This document shows positions 1 through 8,872 of a DNA stretch of 64,000 nt, piece by piece. Position numbers and translations under genes: made by a program. The notes beneath the pieces are model-generated. The model worked only from the letters and a program-made list of their open reading frames with translations, ran no database searches and was not told the origin of the DNA. Each line of letters begins with the position of its first letter. Within the stretch, counting starts at the first letter, position 1. Source of the DNA: Gp6-AA40 sp036407095. Its GTDB lineage: Bacteria > Acidobacteriota > Vicinamibacteria > Vicinamibacterales > UBA2999. The DNA lies in contig DASWZV010000082.1 of assembly GCA_036407095.1 (NCBI GenBank), positions 124,001 to 188,000 of the forward strand, written 5' to 3'.

Positions 1-461
1 TTTGGTTTGGCTCCGTTCTCGATGTCGTACACCGTGAATCCGTTGAAGTTCCCCACGAACATCAGATCGCCGCTGAACGCGAGATCGGAGTTGGCAAAGA
101 GGATCGGTGGGTTGCGATTCGGCTGAGCCCCGGGCGCGCCCGGTGGCGCGTTCAGATCGGGTGGTGGCGTGTCGTTGTTGTCGCGTTCCACCGCTGCGGC
201 ACCCTCGGGTGCGGCGGGCTGCTCGGGCGGCGTGACAGGACCCGCTGGTGCCTTCGGGTCGAAGAACCCTTCGGGTTTCGGCAGCGTGGCGACGAGCTGC
301 ATGTTGCGTGCAGCTTCACCAGCGTCGCGGAACCCCGGCTTCAGCCCAACGCGCGGATCGGCCGGCGTCGAAGCCGAGGCAGGTGCTTGCGCGTGGCCGG
401 AAACCGAGGCACACACCGCGAGCGCGACGAGACCAGCCCAACGTCCGGCAGGCAGTTTCAT
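1..461 (-). CDS. LVIVD-repeat-type secreted protein (partial, C-terminus beyond the window)
   Basis: The reading frame starts at ATG 461 and stays open to the left edge, so only about the first 153 residues are present. Residues 1-25 form a signal peptide ending near GHAQA. A Pro/Ala-rich low-complexity stretch follows, then the segment reading FANSDLAFSGDLMFVGNFNG, where LVIVD beta-propeller-like repeats usually begin. The ATG overlaps the stop of the DUF305 gene (ATGA), so the two are probably co-translated. Secretion is supported directly; the family call is inferred from a short stretch. Confidence 0.6.
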   Translation of the reverse strand, partial: MKLPAGRWAGLVALAVCASVSGHAQAPASASTPADPRVGLKPGFRDAGEAARNMQLVATLPKPEGFFDPKAPAGPVTPPEQPAAPEGAAAVERDNNDTPPPDLNAPPGAPGAQPNRNPPILFANSDLAFSGDLMFVGNFNGFTVYDIENGAKP

Positions 462-1093
462 TTGAGGATCTCCAGGAGCATGGCGCTCATGCGATCGATC
501 TCGATGCGTTGATCGGCGTCGACGTCGGAAGCAAACGCGTATATCTCGGGTTCCTGGCCCGCGCCTCTGGTGGCGAACAGATCACTGACCATCGTCAGCG
601 CGCCGTCATGATGCTTGATCATCGCCTCCAGGAACAGCCGATCGAACGCTCGCCCGCTCGCGGCTCCGAGGCGGCCCATCTCTTCCGCCGTCAGCATGCC
701 GGGCATCAGCGCACCGCCGTGATCGTGGTGCGCGTGCACGTCCGGCACTGGCGCGCCGCGAGTCGTGAGCCACCGCTGCATCATTCCGATCTCGTCCGAC
801 TGCGACAGCTCGATCCGCCGGGCCAGCAGGCGCATCTCGTCGCGATTCGTCCGCGACGCGAGGAGCCCCGTCATCTCCAGCGCTTGTGCGTGATGCGCGA
901 TCATGCCCTGCATGAACCGCACGTCGGTGGGCGTCGCCTGGATCCCCGACGTGTCGGCGGCTCGCGCCGCGGTGATGGTGCGCGTCGCCTCGCCGGGCGC
1001 GCCCGGTTGCACAAGGGCCTGCCGCTGCTCCCCAGCAGAGCGGCACGACGTGAGCTGGATTACCGCGAACGAGATGGCGAGAAAGCGTCGCAC
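458..1093 (-). CDS. DUF305 family lipoprotein
   Basis: Two copies of the DUF305 hallmark are visible, FMQGMIAHHAQALEM and FLEAMIKHHDGALTM, giving the paired His residues typical of this ferritin-like four-helix domain that is often linked to metal (copper) handling. I chose the GTG at 1093 because it puts a lipoprotein signal (VRRFLAISFAVIQLTSC) at the N-terminus. An upstream ATG at 1150 would add 19 residues. The stop overlaps the start of the downstream LVIVD-type gene. The pair is probably one transcription unit acting at the cell envelope. The exact function is unknown. Confidence 0.82.
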   Translation of the reverse strand: MRRFLAISFAVIQLTSCRSAGEQRQALVQPGAPGEATRTITAARAADTSGIQATPTDVRFMQGMIAHHAQALEMTGLLASRTNRDEMRLLARRIELSQSDEIGMMQRWLTTRGAPVPDVHAHHDHGGALMPGMLTAEEMGRLGAASGRAFDRLFLEAMIKHHDGALTMVSDLFATRGAGQEPEIYAFASDVDADQRIEIDRMSAMLLEILK

Positions 1094-1229
1094 GGCTGGG
1101 GAATTGTCGCCCCGTGCCCTGCTGTAGTCAAAGATCAGGGGTGCGACCATCGCCCACGCCTGTCAGTCGATACGACTCGATGATCATCATCGCCGCGGCC
1201 CGGGAATCCGATCCCGGAAGGGATTTCCG

Positions 1230-2420
1230 TCAGGATGCGGTGATCATCCGCCTGAGACGTGCGCGCACGCGCCTGACTTGTTGCGCCATAGCCCACAGCC
1301 CCGGCCGGGGGTCATCGAGACTGAAGTCCGACCAGCACTTTTCTCCGGTGAGACTCGTGAGCCATTGCGACAGAGTGAGCTGGCCGACTCTTCTCAAATC
1401 GCGGAACGTCTCCAGGTCGCTGTGGATGTTGACCCACTTCACGCCGGTGCGGTAGGCGGTAATCGGTTCGTTCGCGACGCCGCGAAGGTCGTTGTACTCG
1501 AGGAGCGGAAAGTTCACGCCGCAACGCTCAGCCAATGCGATTTGTTGCCAATACCGTGTGTTCATCTCGATCAGCTTGAACCGGCCGTCTCGCGAGTCGA
1601 ATTTGTACTCGCCTGATCCAACGCCCCGGTATCCCATTTTGCGGAGGAAATCGGCGCCGAGGGCGAGCAGGACGGGGTGCTCGACCGTTTCCACGACGCA
1701 TCCGAACCCGAATCCGTGTGGATGCTGCCGCAGTTTGCGCAGCACGACCGCGGCGCGCACATCGCCTGAGACCGAGGTGTAGGCCGACACCTTGAAATGT
1801 TGCGTCGCATCACCGGGAACGATCTCTTGTACGACGAGCGCGACACCGCGCGGAATCATCTTCAACAACGCTGCGCGCAGTTCGGCTTTCGTCTCAGTGA
1901 CGACTCCTTTGACGACGCCGCCGAACACGCGGCGCCACTCGGTGGCACGGCGCCCTTTGACGAATGCTGGAACCGGTACAGTGTCCACGACGCGTTCGAC
2001 ATCTTCCAGGCCACAGACTTTTTCAGTCACCGGGGTTGGCACGCCGCAGTCGGCGGCGAGACATCCTTGTCGATACTTGTCGGCAATGGACTCGAGAAGC
2101 CCGGTATCGGACATGTTCAGGCGAACGTATCGAGCCAGCGTGTCCCGACGATGAGCCACCGGCAGCAGGAACTCGTCAGCGGTGATCATCAGGACTGGTT
2201 GTTCCTGCTCCCTTTGTGCGATCTCGACCAACGCCTCAGCAAACCGGTCGGGCTCGTCATCCGGATTCGGACAGATCGAGAACGTCGCAAAGCGGGATTT
2301 CGCCGCGTGACGCTGTTGGTGATCGAGGACGTGCACGCCAATGCCGTGTCGACCGAGCGCTCGTGCGACACCCAGGCCTGTCTCGTAACCTCCAAGGACG
2401 ATGACTGTGGGGTTTCTCAC
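1230..2420 (-). CDS. ATP-grasp family ligase
   Basis: This is a protein of about 396 residues with a Rossmann-like pre-ATP-grasp start (TVIVLGGYETGLGVARALG). It continues into an ATP-grasp fold: the substrate/nucleotide segment around ADKYRQGCLAADCGVPTP, the lysine-containing strand PAFVKGR, and the metal-binding end KLIEMNTRYWQQ with acidic and Asn ligands. Such proteins join a carboxylate to an amine or thiol using ATP. The substrate cannot be told. The start is GTG 2420, preceded by GGAG at 8 nt spacing; an in-frame ATG at 2684 has weaker support. It stands alone, divergent from the XdhC gene. Confidence 0.75.
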   Translation of the reverse strand: MRNPTVIVLGGYETGLGVARALGRHGIGVHVLDHQQRHAAKSRFATFSICPNPDDEPDRFAEALVEIAQREQEQPVLMITADEFLLPVAHRRDTLARYVRLNMSDTGLLESIADKYRQGCLAADCGVPTPVTEKVCGLEDVERVVDTVPVPAFVKGRRATEWRRVFGGVVKGVVTETKAELRAALLKMIPRGVALVVQEIVPGDATQHFKVSAYTSVSGDVRAAVVLRKLRQHPHGFGFGCVVETVEHPVLLALGADFLRKMGYRGVGSGEYKFDSRDGRFKLIEMNTRYWQQIALAERCGVNFPLLEYNDLRGVANEPITAYRTGVKWVNIHSDLETFRDLRRVGQLTLSQWLTSLTGEKCWSDFSLDDPRPGLWAMAQQVRRVRARLRRMITAS

Positions 2421-2759
2421 GAGACAGACTCCGTGACCGCTGCCCTCCGGAGGAGGGACGTCTGACGTGCTTGGTGAGCAAATTCGTCGCCTGGGTGAAG
2501 ACAGCATCGAGTGCGAGTCCACGATCACGCAAAGATCCTGCGCCAGAAGCGACGGCGCAACGCCGGATCGATCCCGGCAGAAGATGGGCTTTGGCATGAC
2601 CCACGAAAGGGCGTGGCCATTGAATGACGGGCGCGACATGGCGTGGCTGCCTCCGCGCCCTGCTCCGACGGAACCAGAGGGCACGGGATGGCGTGCGGTA
2701 TTCTCCTCGTCGGGAACCGCCGTCGTGGCGGATCAGCCTCATCGATCGGGCGGTAGTGG
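2421..2759. other. Divergent intergenic region, ATP-grasp / XdhC
   Basis: These 339 bases separate two divergently transcribed genes and should hold both promoters. Open frames run through it on both strands, but none has family-like content. I see no clear operator or hairpin. Confidence 0.4.
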
Positions 2760-3857
2760 ATGGACCGGCGCGAGACCGAGCGGCTCCTCGAAGCCATTCA
2801 TCAGGCGCGTGCGGCCGGCAGGCCGGCGGCGATGGCGACTATCGTGCGCGTCACGGGCAGCGCATACCGCCGTGAGGGCACGCGCATGTTCGTTCGTCCG
2901 GATGGGACGTACGAGTGTGCGCTGTCGGGCGGCTGCCTCGAACCTGCAGTCGCCGAAGCTGCCATGCAGGTCATCGAGACCGGCCAGCCCGCCCTCGTCA
3001 GTTATGACCTGGCTGACGACTCACTCTGGGGACTCGGGATCGGCTGCATGGGAGCGGTCGACATCCGCATCGAACGTCTCGAAGATGAGGCAATCACGAA
3101 CACGTGGCTGAGAATCCTCGAGCACGGAGAGGCGGCTGTGCTCGTCACGCCGCTCAGCGGCGTATCAGGACGGATGATCGTGCAAGACTCCGGCGCCACT
3201 GCCGGCGCGTTGTCCGATCCGATGATCGAGCGGGAGGCGGCTGCGCGTGCCATTCTTCGCCTTCGCCATCCGTCTCCCGAATCGGCCGCCGAATGGATCG
3301 GCGCTGCGGAATTGTTCTTCGAAGTGGCCGCGCCGCCGCCACGCCTGGTGATCTTTGGCGCTGGTCCCGATGCGGTGCCGCTCGTGCAGCTCGCGCACGA
3401 GTTGGGTTTCGCCGTCACCATCGTCGACCCGCGCGAGACGTTCCTCACCCCGGATCGCTTTCCCGACGCCACACGCATCTGCGCGCAGCCTGGTGAATTC
3501 GCCGATCACGTGAAGGTCGGTGCCGGCGATTTCGTTCTCGTCATGAACCATCACGTCGAGCGCGATCAGGAGAGCTTCCGTGTCGGCCTCGAATCGGATG
3601 CCGCCTATATCGGCGTGCTCGGACCTCGTGTGCGCTATGAGAAGCTGCTGGCGCGTCTCGCCGCACAGGGATACGTGCCCGATCCCGGCACGCTCGCGCG
3701 AGTGCACAGCCCGGTCGGGCTTTCAGTCGGTGCCGAGACGCCGCAGGAAGTGGCGGTGTCGATTCTTGGAGAGATCCTCGCGATTCGACGCCGCTTCGAG
3801 GGAGGATTCCTGACCGGCTCGATGCGGAGCCTTCATCGCCCTGACGACACTCGCTGA
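2760..3857 (+). CDS. XdhC/CoxI family molybdoenzyme maturation factor
   Basis: A 365-residue XdhC/CoxI protein. The N-terminal XdhC_CoxI domain covers about residues 10-85, with the conserved ATIVRVTGSAYRREGTRM and LSGGCLEPAVA segments. A Rossmann-type C-terminal domain starts near LVIFGAGPDAVPLVQLA (about 199) and ends with the usual SPVGLSVGAETPQEVAVSILGEI. Family members bind the molybdenum cofactor and help insert the sulfurated form into molybdenum hydroxylases. It sits upstream of the cox operon with the MocA gene between them. Its 3' end overlaps the convergent mocA-like gene by 25 bases. It is a second XdhC-type protein beside the one inside the operon. Confidence 0.9.
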   Translation: MDRRETERLLEAIHQARAAGRPAAMATIVRVTGSAYRREGTRMFVRPDGTYECALSGGCLEPAVAEAAMQVIETGQPALVSYDLADDSLWGLGIGCMGAVDIRIERLEDEAITNTWLRILEHGEAAVLVTPLSGVSGRMIVQDSGATAGALSDPMIEREAAARAILRLRHPSPESAAEWIGAAELFFEVAAPPPRLVIFGAGPDAVPLVQLAHELGFAVTIVDPRETFLTPDRFPDATRICAQPGEFADHVKVGAGDFVLVMNHHVERDQESFRVGLESDAAYIGVLGPRVRYEKLLARLAAQGYVPDPGTLARVHSPVGLSVGAETPQEVAVSILGEILAIRRRFEGGFLTGSMRSLHRPDDTR

Positions 3858-4417
3858 GTGGCTCGCTCGTAGTCCTCGGGCGTGTCGATGTCCTGAAGCA
3901 GGTCCGATGGAAAGTGGAGCACGATTGTCTGGTCGCCGTGGCGTTGCAGCACCGATCGTGCACCATGCGTCAGCCGAGCGAGCTCGGGGAAGAACGCGCG
4001 GCTGAACAGGTGAGGCGGCGCGGTGACCTCTCCAAAGCGGGCGCTCACGATTCCGGGCGTCCGCTGGCGGTAGGTGGTGAGAACCGAGAGATACTCCAGC
4101 GCGGTCACAAACGGCTGATCGCCCAGCGCGAACATTGCGGCCTCGCTGCCTTCCAATTGCTCCACGGCCGATCGGAACGAGCTGCCCATACCGGTTCGAT
4201 ACTCGTCGTTGACGACGTGACGAATCGAAAGGCCGTCGAGCGCCGCGACGACCTTCTCGTGTTCGTGTCCCACGACCACCAGCACGTCGTCAAAACCGGC
4301 TGCGCACACTTCCCGCACGGTTCGCCGCACGATCGGCTCGCCGCCGAGCGGCAGCAAGAGCTTCTGCGAGCCCATCCGCGTCGAGGCTCCCGCCGCAAGT
4401 ACGACTGCGCTCACCAT
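3833..4417 (-). CDS. mocA: Molybdenum cofactor cytidylyltransferase-like (MocA/MobA family)
   Basis: A 194-residue nucleotidyltransferase. The N-terminal signature VVLAAGASTRMGSQKLLLPL is the NTP-binding loop of the MobA/MocA family, and ALGDQPFV carries the metal-binding Asp region. It probably makes molybdopterin cytosine dinucleotide, the cofactor form used by CO dehydrogenases. It is divergent from coxM and convergent with the XdhC gene, so it is embedded in the CO dehydrogenase locus though on the opposite strand. An MGD-forming MobA is less likely because the length and LGDQP motif match MocA-type proteins. Confidence 0.85.
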   Translation of the reverse strand: MVSAVVLAAGASTRMGSQKLLLPLGGEPIVRRTVREVCAAGFDDVLVVVGHEHEKVVAALDGLSIRHVVNDEYRTGMGSSFRSAVEQLEGSEAAMFALGDQPFVTALEYLSVLTTYRQRTPGIVSARFGEVTAPPHLFSRAFFPELARLTHGARSVLQRHGDQTIVLHFPSDLLQDIDTPEDYERATQRVSSGR

Positions 4418-4588
4418 CGAAAGGTCACCGTTCAGTCAGTGTACTGACAATTGTTCGCAGGTCGCGTGTAGTACACTTTCCTTTCGTTCGCTCCTTCCGT
4501 TCGCTCGAACCCTCTTGTTTGGTATCGGAGCAGCGCCTCAGCAGAGCGGTGCCTCTGAATGACCGGGCAAGATGCAGGAGGTTGGCGC
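4418..4588. promoter_or_regulatory. mocA-coxM divergent control region with small inverted and direct repeats
   Basis: This 171-base region must carry the cox operon promoter. It contains the inverted repeat GTCAGT-GT-ACTGAC (4435-4448), the near palindrome GTGTA-G-TACAC (4466-4476) and a direct repeat of CGTTCGCTC (4485-4493 and 4498-4506). Any of these could be an operator. No convincing -35/-10 pair was found. The role is inference from position only. Confidence 0.3.
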
Positions 4589-5467
4589 ATGATCCCTGCT
4601 GCCTTCGATTACCTCCGGGCCCATTCCGCAGACGAAGCGTTTGCGCACTTGCAACAGCACGGAGCCGATGCTCGCGTGCTGGCCGGCGGTCAGAGTCTCA
4701 TCCCGGCGATGAGGTTCCGCCTCGCACGTCCTGCAGTGCTCGTCGACATCAACGCAGCGGGCGATTTGAACCGGCTCCGCGTGAACGACGGCGTACTGGA
4801 GATTGGCGCGATTGCCCGCGACAGCGACATCGAGCAGGCGCAGTGGATCACCGATCGACGCTGGAGCCTGGTTCGCGACGTGTCGCACGTTGTGGCCGAC
4901 CCCGTCGTCCGACAGATGGCCACGGTCGTCGGCAGTCTCTGTCACAACGATCCGGCCGGCGACTGGACGACCGCCGCGCTCGCCGCGCGGGCGACGGTCG
5001 TCGTACGCGGCAAGACGGGTACGCGCACGGTGCCGATCGACGAGTTTCTCGTCGACAGCTTCACGACCGCGGTTGGCGAAGGTGAGATGGCGCTCGCCGT
5101 GCACTTCCCCGTCCCTGACGATCGCACCGCAGGGTCGTACCAGAAAGTCGAGCGCAAGGTCGGCGACTTCGCGACCGCCGCAGCTGCCGTGCAGCTGTCG
5201 CTCAACGCCAACGGCACAGTGCGTGAAGCGGGCGTCGCACTATCAGCGGCCGGTCCGTGCGCCGTGCGGGTCGAAGAGGCCGAGCGGTTGCTGGTTGGAC
5301 ACAAGCCGAACGCCGATCTGATACGCGCTGCCGGTGACGCCGCATCGCGCCACAGCTCGCCTCAGGCGGATCTCCGAGGCAGCGTCGAGTACAAGAAGAA
5401 TCTCGCTGGTGTGCTGGCCGCGCGGGGTTTGCGTCAGGCACTCTCGCGTCTGGGGGTGCAGGTATGA
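4589..5467 (+). CDS. coxM: CO dehydrogenase medium (FAD) subunit
   Basis: A 292-residue FAD-binding subunit of the molybdenum hydroxylase family. Near residues 30-40 lies the FAD-binding loop ARVLAGGQSLIPAMRFRLA, and near residues 100-125 the second motif, QMATVVGSLCHNDPAGD. It passes electrons from the iron-sulfur subunit to the quinone pool or another acceptor. The start at ATG 4589 was chosen for the strong AGGAGG (4576-4581) 7 nt upstream; an ATG at 4559 lacks this. The stop overlaps coxS (ATGA). The M-S-L order is the usual one for CO dehydrogenase operons. Confidence 0.93.
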   Translation: MIPAAFDYLRAHSADEAFAHLQQHGADARVLAGGQSLIPAMRFRLARPAVLVDINAAGDLNRLRVNDGVLEIGAIARDSDIEQAQWITDRRWSLVRDVSHVVADPVVRQMATVVGSLCHNDPAGDWTTAALAARATVVVRGKTGTRTVPIDEFLVDSFTTAVGEGEMALAVHFPVPDDRTAGSYQKVERKVGDFATAAAAVQLSLNANGTVREAGVALSAAGPCAVRVEEAERLLVGHKPNADLIRAAGDAASRHSSPQADLRGSVEYKKNLAGVLAARGLRQALSRLGVQV

Positions 5468-5952
5468 GAGTCAAAGTCACCGTGAACGGCACGGCGTACG
5501 AGCGCGACGTCGAGCCCCGCACGCTGCTCGCGTACTTCCTGCGCGAGCACTGCGGATTGACCGGCACGCACGTCGGGTGCGACACGTCGAGCTGCGGCTG
5601 CTGTGTCGTGGTCATGGACGGCGGGCGCGCCGTGAAATCGTGCACGATGTTCGCGGCGCAGGCCGACGGGCACGAGATCCTCACCGTCGAAGGCCTCGCC
5701 AACGGCGGCACGTTGCATCCGATGCAGCAGGCCTTCTGGGATCAACATGGCCTGCAGTGCGGGTACTGCACGCCCGGCATGATGCTCACGGCAGTTGCGC
5801 TGTTGAAGCGTCATCCGAATCCGGACGAAGCCGAGATTCGCGAAGGCCTCTCCGGCAATCTGTGCCGCTGCACCGGCTATCAGAACATCGTGAAGGCCGT
5901 GCAGCAGGCGGCCGACGCCCTTCGCCAGCAACCGGCTGGCGCCGTCAAGTAA
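5464..5952 (+). CDS. coxS: CO dehydrogenase small (2x[2Fe-2S]) subunit
   Basis: A 162-residue iron-sulfur subunit. The N-terminal plant-ferredoxin-like domain has GCDTSSCGCC plus a later Cys in VKSCTM. The C-terminal helical domain has CGYCTPGM and CRCTGY. Together these supply the eight Cys ligands of two [2Fe-2S] clusters that relay electrons from the molybdenum site to CoxM. The length matches the family. It is translationally coupled to coxM by a 4-base overlap and followed 20 bases later by coxL. Confidence 0.95.
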   Translation: MRVKVTVNGTAYERDVEPRTLLAYFLREHCGLTGTHVGCDTSSCGCCVVVMDGGRAVKSCTMFAAQADGHEILTVEGLANGGTLHPMQQAFWDQHGLQCGYCTPGMMLTAVALLKRHPNPDEAEIREGLSGNLCRCTGYQNIVKAVQQAADALRQQPAGAVK

Positions 5953-5972
5953 GCGGCACGCAAGGAGCAGCC

Positions 5973-8327
5973 ATGAGCACCGATTCCAAACCTGCTGGCC
6001 CCCTGGGCGTGCCGATGAAGCGCAAAGAAGACCCGCGCTTCCTCCAGGGCAAAGGGCACTACATCGACGACATTTCGCTGCCGGGCATGCTGTACCTCGC
6101 GCTGGTGCGAAGCCCGTATCCACACGCCGAGATCACATCGATCGATATCAGCGACGCGATGAAAGTCCCTGGTGTCAAAGCCGTGATCACCGGTACGGAT
6201 CTCGAGGCCGCCGGTCTTGGATGGCTGCCGACGTTCCACGGACTCGACAAGCAGATGGTGCTCGCGATCGGCAAGGTGCTGTTCCAGTATCAGGAAGTCG
6301 CGGCCGTCTTCGCCGAGACGCGGGGCGCCGCGGCCGATGGCGCCGAGGCGGTGCAGGTGGAGTACGCGCCGCTCCCCGTCGTCGCCGATCCCTTCACCGC
6401 GAAGACCGATAAGGTGATCCTGCGGTCGGATCGCGAAGCGAAAACCAACCACATCTACCACTGGGAAGTGGGCGACAGGGACGCGACCACACGCGCGCTC
6501 GCCGCGAGCCCGAAGCGAATCAAGCAGCGGATCTGGTTCCAGCGCTGCCACCCGGCGCCGCTCGAACCGTGCGGGTGCGTCGCACAGTTCGACGCGATGG
6601 GACGGCTGCAGTTCTACGTGACCTCGCAGGCACCGCACGTGTACCGCACCGCGCTGACGCTGGTCACCGGGATCTCCGAGGACAAGATCCACGTCGTCTC
6701 GCCCGACATCGGCGGCGGGTTCGGCAACAAGGTCCCGGTCTATCCCGGTTACGTCTGTGCCGTCGTCGGCGCATTGAAACTGGGACGCCCCGTGAAATGG
6801 ATCGAGACGCGGACCGAGAACCTGACGAGCACCGGCTTCGCGCGCGACTACCACATGGATGTGGAGATCGGCGCCAACGCCGATGGTCGTGTCACCGCGC
6901 TGCAAGTCTCGACCGCAGCCGATCACGGCGCCTTCGATGCCGCCGCTGATCCATCGAAATACCCCGCCGGAATGTTCGGCGTCGTCAGCGGCAGCTACGA
7001 CTTCCCTCACGCACACGCCGAGGTCGATGCGTACTTCACCAACAAGGCGCCTGGCGGCATCGCGTATCGGTGTTCGTTCCGAGTCACTGAAGCGAGCTTC
7101 GCCATCGAGCGCGCGATGGACATCCTCGCCGACGAACTCGGCGTGGATGCCGTGGAGCTGCGGCGCAAGAACTTCGTCAAGAAAGATCAGTTCCCGTACT
7201 CGTCGCGTCTGGGCTTCACCTACGACAGCGGCGACTATCACAAGACGCTCGACACGGCGCTCGAGAAGATCGGCTACAAGGCTTTGCTCGAAGAGCAGGC
7301 CAAGAAGCGCGCCAAGGGCGAGCTGATGGGCATCGGCGTGTCGACTTTCACTGAAGTCGTCGGGGCAGGCCCCTCGAAGCATTTCGACATCCTCGGCCTC
7401 AAGATGTTCGACAGCGCCGAGATCCGCATTCATCCGACCGGCTCCGGCTTCGTCCGTGCGGGGACGAAGTCACAGGGCCAGGGGCACGAAACGACGTGGG
7501 CACAGATCGTGGCCGAGGAGCTCGGGCTCGATCCGCAGAACATCATGGTCGAAGAGGGCGACACCGACACCGCGCCCTACGGCCTCGGTACGTACGCAAG
7601 CCGCAGCACGCCGGTCGCCGGTGCGGCGGTTGCGATGGCGGCGCGGCGCGTGCGCGAGAAAGCGAAAAAGATCGCGGCGCATCTGCTCGAAGCGGGCGAA
7701 GCGGATGTCGAGTGGAAGGACTACAAGTTCCAGGTCAAAGGCGTGCCAGCCAAGAGCGTCACCATGAAGGACGTCGCCTTCGCGGCGTACACCAACATGG
7801 CGCAGAACGAGCCGGGACTCGAGGCGACCTACTACTACGATCCGCCGAACATGACGTTCCCCTACGGCACCTACATCGCCGTCGTCGACATCGATCGCGA
7901 CACCGGAGAAGTGAAGGTCCGCAAATTCCTCGCTGTCGACGACTGCGGTACGATCATCAATCCGCTGGTCGTCGAGGGACAGATCCACGGCGGGCTGACG
8001 GAAGGCTTCGCGATCGCCTTCATGCAGGAGATCCAGTACGACAGCGACGGCAACAATCTGAACACCAACTTCACCGACTACCTGCTGCCGACGTCGCTCG
8101 AAACGCCGCATTGGGACACGGCCAAGACCACCACGCCAAGCCCGCACCATCCGATTGGAGCCAAAGGCGTCGGCGAGAGCCCGAACGTGGGCAGCCCCGC
8201 CGCATTCGTCAATGCCGTGATCGATGCGCTCTCTCCTCTGGGCGTCCGTCACCTCGACATGCCGGTGACGCGGGACAAGGTGTGGCGGGCGATACGCGCG
8301 GCCGAAGCCCGGAAACGGTCGTCATGA
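5973..8327 (+). CDS. coxL: Form I aerobic CO dehydrogenase large subunit
   Basis: A 784-residue molybdopterin-binding subunit. The decisive feature is AYRCSFR at residues 364-370. Cys367 aligns with the cysteine that bridges molybdenum and copper in form I CO dehydrogenases; form II and generic hydroxylases carry AYRGAGR. GGGFGNK lies upstream and GAKGVGESP, with the likely catalytic Glu, near the C-terminus. The family reaction is CO + H2O to CO2 + 2 e- + 2 H+. The start is ATG 5973, preceded by AAGGAG; the frame is open further upstream but overlaps coxS. The stop overlaps coxG (ATGA). Energy or carbon supply from trace CO is the likely role. Confidence 0.95.
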   Translation: MSTDSKPAGPLGVPMKRKEDPRFLQGKGHYIDDISLPGMLYLALVRSPYPHAEITSIDISDAMKVPGVKAVITGTDLEAAGLGWLPTFHGLDKQMVLAIGKVLFQYQEVAAVFAETRGAAADGAEAVQVEYAPLPVVADPFTAKTDKVILRSDREAKTNHIYHWEVGDRDATTRALAASPKRIKQRIWFQRCHPAPLEPCGCVAQFDAMGRLQFYVTSQAPHVYRTALTLVTGISEDKIHVVSPDIGGGFGNKVPVYPGYVCAVVGALKLGRPVKWIETRTENLTSTGFARDYHMDVEIGANADGRVTALQVSTAADHGAFDAAADPSKYPAGMFGVVSGSYDFPHAHAEVDAYFTNKAPGGIAYRCSFRVTEASFAIERAMDILADELGVDAVELRRKNFVKKDQFPYSSRLGFTYDSGDYHKTLDTALEKIGYKALLEEQAKKRAKGELMGIGVSTFTEVVGAGPSKHFDILGLKMFDSAEIRIHPTGSGFVRAGTKSQGQGHETTWAQIVAEELGLDPQNIMVEEGDTDTAPYGLGTYASRSTPVAGAAVAMAARRVREKAKKIAAHLLEAGEADVEWKDYKFQVKGVPAKSVTMKDVAFAAYTNMAQNEPGLEATYYYDPPNMTFPYGTYIAVVDIDRDTGEVKVRKFLAVDDCGTIINPLVVEGQIHGGLTEGFAIAFMQEIQYDSDGNNLNTNFTDYLLPTSLETPHWDTAKTTTPSPHHPIGAKGVGESPNVGSPAAFVNAVIDALSPLGVRHLDMPVTRDKVWRAIRAAEARKRSS

Positions 8328-8770
8328 ATCTGCAGTACAACGGCGAGGAAAAGATCGCGGCGAACGCCGCGACGGTGTGGAAGTTCGTCCAGGATCCGGA
8401 AAAAGTGGCACGCAGCTTTCCCGAGGTCGTCGACGTGACGGTGCTGGACGCGACCCACGTCGACGCCGTCGTCCAGGTGGCGGTCGGGCCGGTCCGTGGC
8501 AAGTTCAAGATGAAGGTCGAACTCGCGCCATCTCCCGCGAATCAACGCATCGACATGAAAGTGTCAGGCGGCGGCTTCGGCAGCGCCGTCGACATGACCG
8601 CCGGCGCCGACGTCATCGATGCCGGCGACGGCACCACGCTCTTGAAGTGGAGCGGCCAGGCCGTCGCTCGCGGGCCGGTTGCGGCTGTCGGCGGCCGCGT
8701 GCTCGACGCTCAGGCAAAGAAGCTGATCGAGCAGGCGTTCGCCAACATCCGCAATCAACTGTCGACCTGA
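8324..8770 (+). CDS. coxG: CoxG, SRPBCC-domain CO dehydrogenase accessory protein
   Basis: A 148-residue SRPBCC (START/Bet v1-like) protein of the carbon monoxide dehydrogenase subunit G family. Typical elements are VWKFVQDPEKVARSFP near the N-terminus and the C-terminal helix QAKKLIEQAFANI. CoxG has been linked to membrane attachment of CO dehydrogenase and to binding the quinone electron acceptor. It overlaps the coxL stop by 4 bases, so it is co-translated with the enzyme. It lacks the long C-terminal membrane extension of some homologs. Confidence 0.9.
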   Translation: MNLQYNGEEKIAANAATVWKFVQDPEKVARSFPEVVDVTVLDATHVDAVVQVAVGPVRGKFKMKVELAPSPANQRIDMKVSGGGFGSAVDMTAGADVIDAGDGTTLLKWSGQAVARGPVAAVGGRVLDAQAKKLIEQAFANIRNQLST

Positions 8771-8786
8771 CGCGATCGAGAACTGC

Positions 8787-8870
8787 AATGCAGAATGCAG
8801 GATTCGGAATGCAGAATGCAGACAATGCATGATGCACGGGACTGTGTCTGCGTTCTGCATTCTGCATTCT
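8787..8870. repeat. GCAGAAT tandem/inverted repeat hairpin between coxG and coxF
   Basis: The spacer holds repeated GCAGAATGCAG units. A 16-bp perfect inverted repeat pairs 8807-8822 with 8854-8869 around a 31-base loop, and a further partial copy lies at 8786-8800. The right arm ends 3 bases before the coxF ATG. It could act as an intra-operon mRNA stabiliser or attenuator, or be a REP-like element. Its T-poor flank argues against a classical terminator. Confidence 0.75.
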
Positions 8871-8872
8871 GA

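Noticed and set aside
248..1183. 311-codon plus-strand frame
   Set aside because: It is antisense to the DUF305 and LVIVD-type genes, which have real motifs and signal peptides.
6900..7100. CoxL as a form II or xanthine-dehydrogenase-type enzyme
   Set aside because: The active-site motif is AYRCSFR and not AYRGAGR, and coxG, coxD and coxE accompany it.
5880..8252. Long minus-strand frames of 517 and 260 codons across coxL
   Set aside because: They are mirrors of the GC-rich coxL coding sequence, have no family motifs and conflict with a clearly functional gene.
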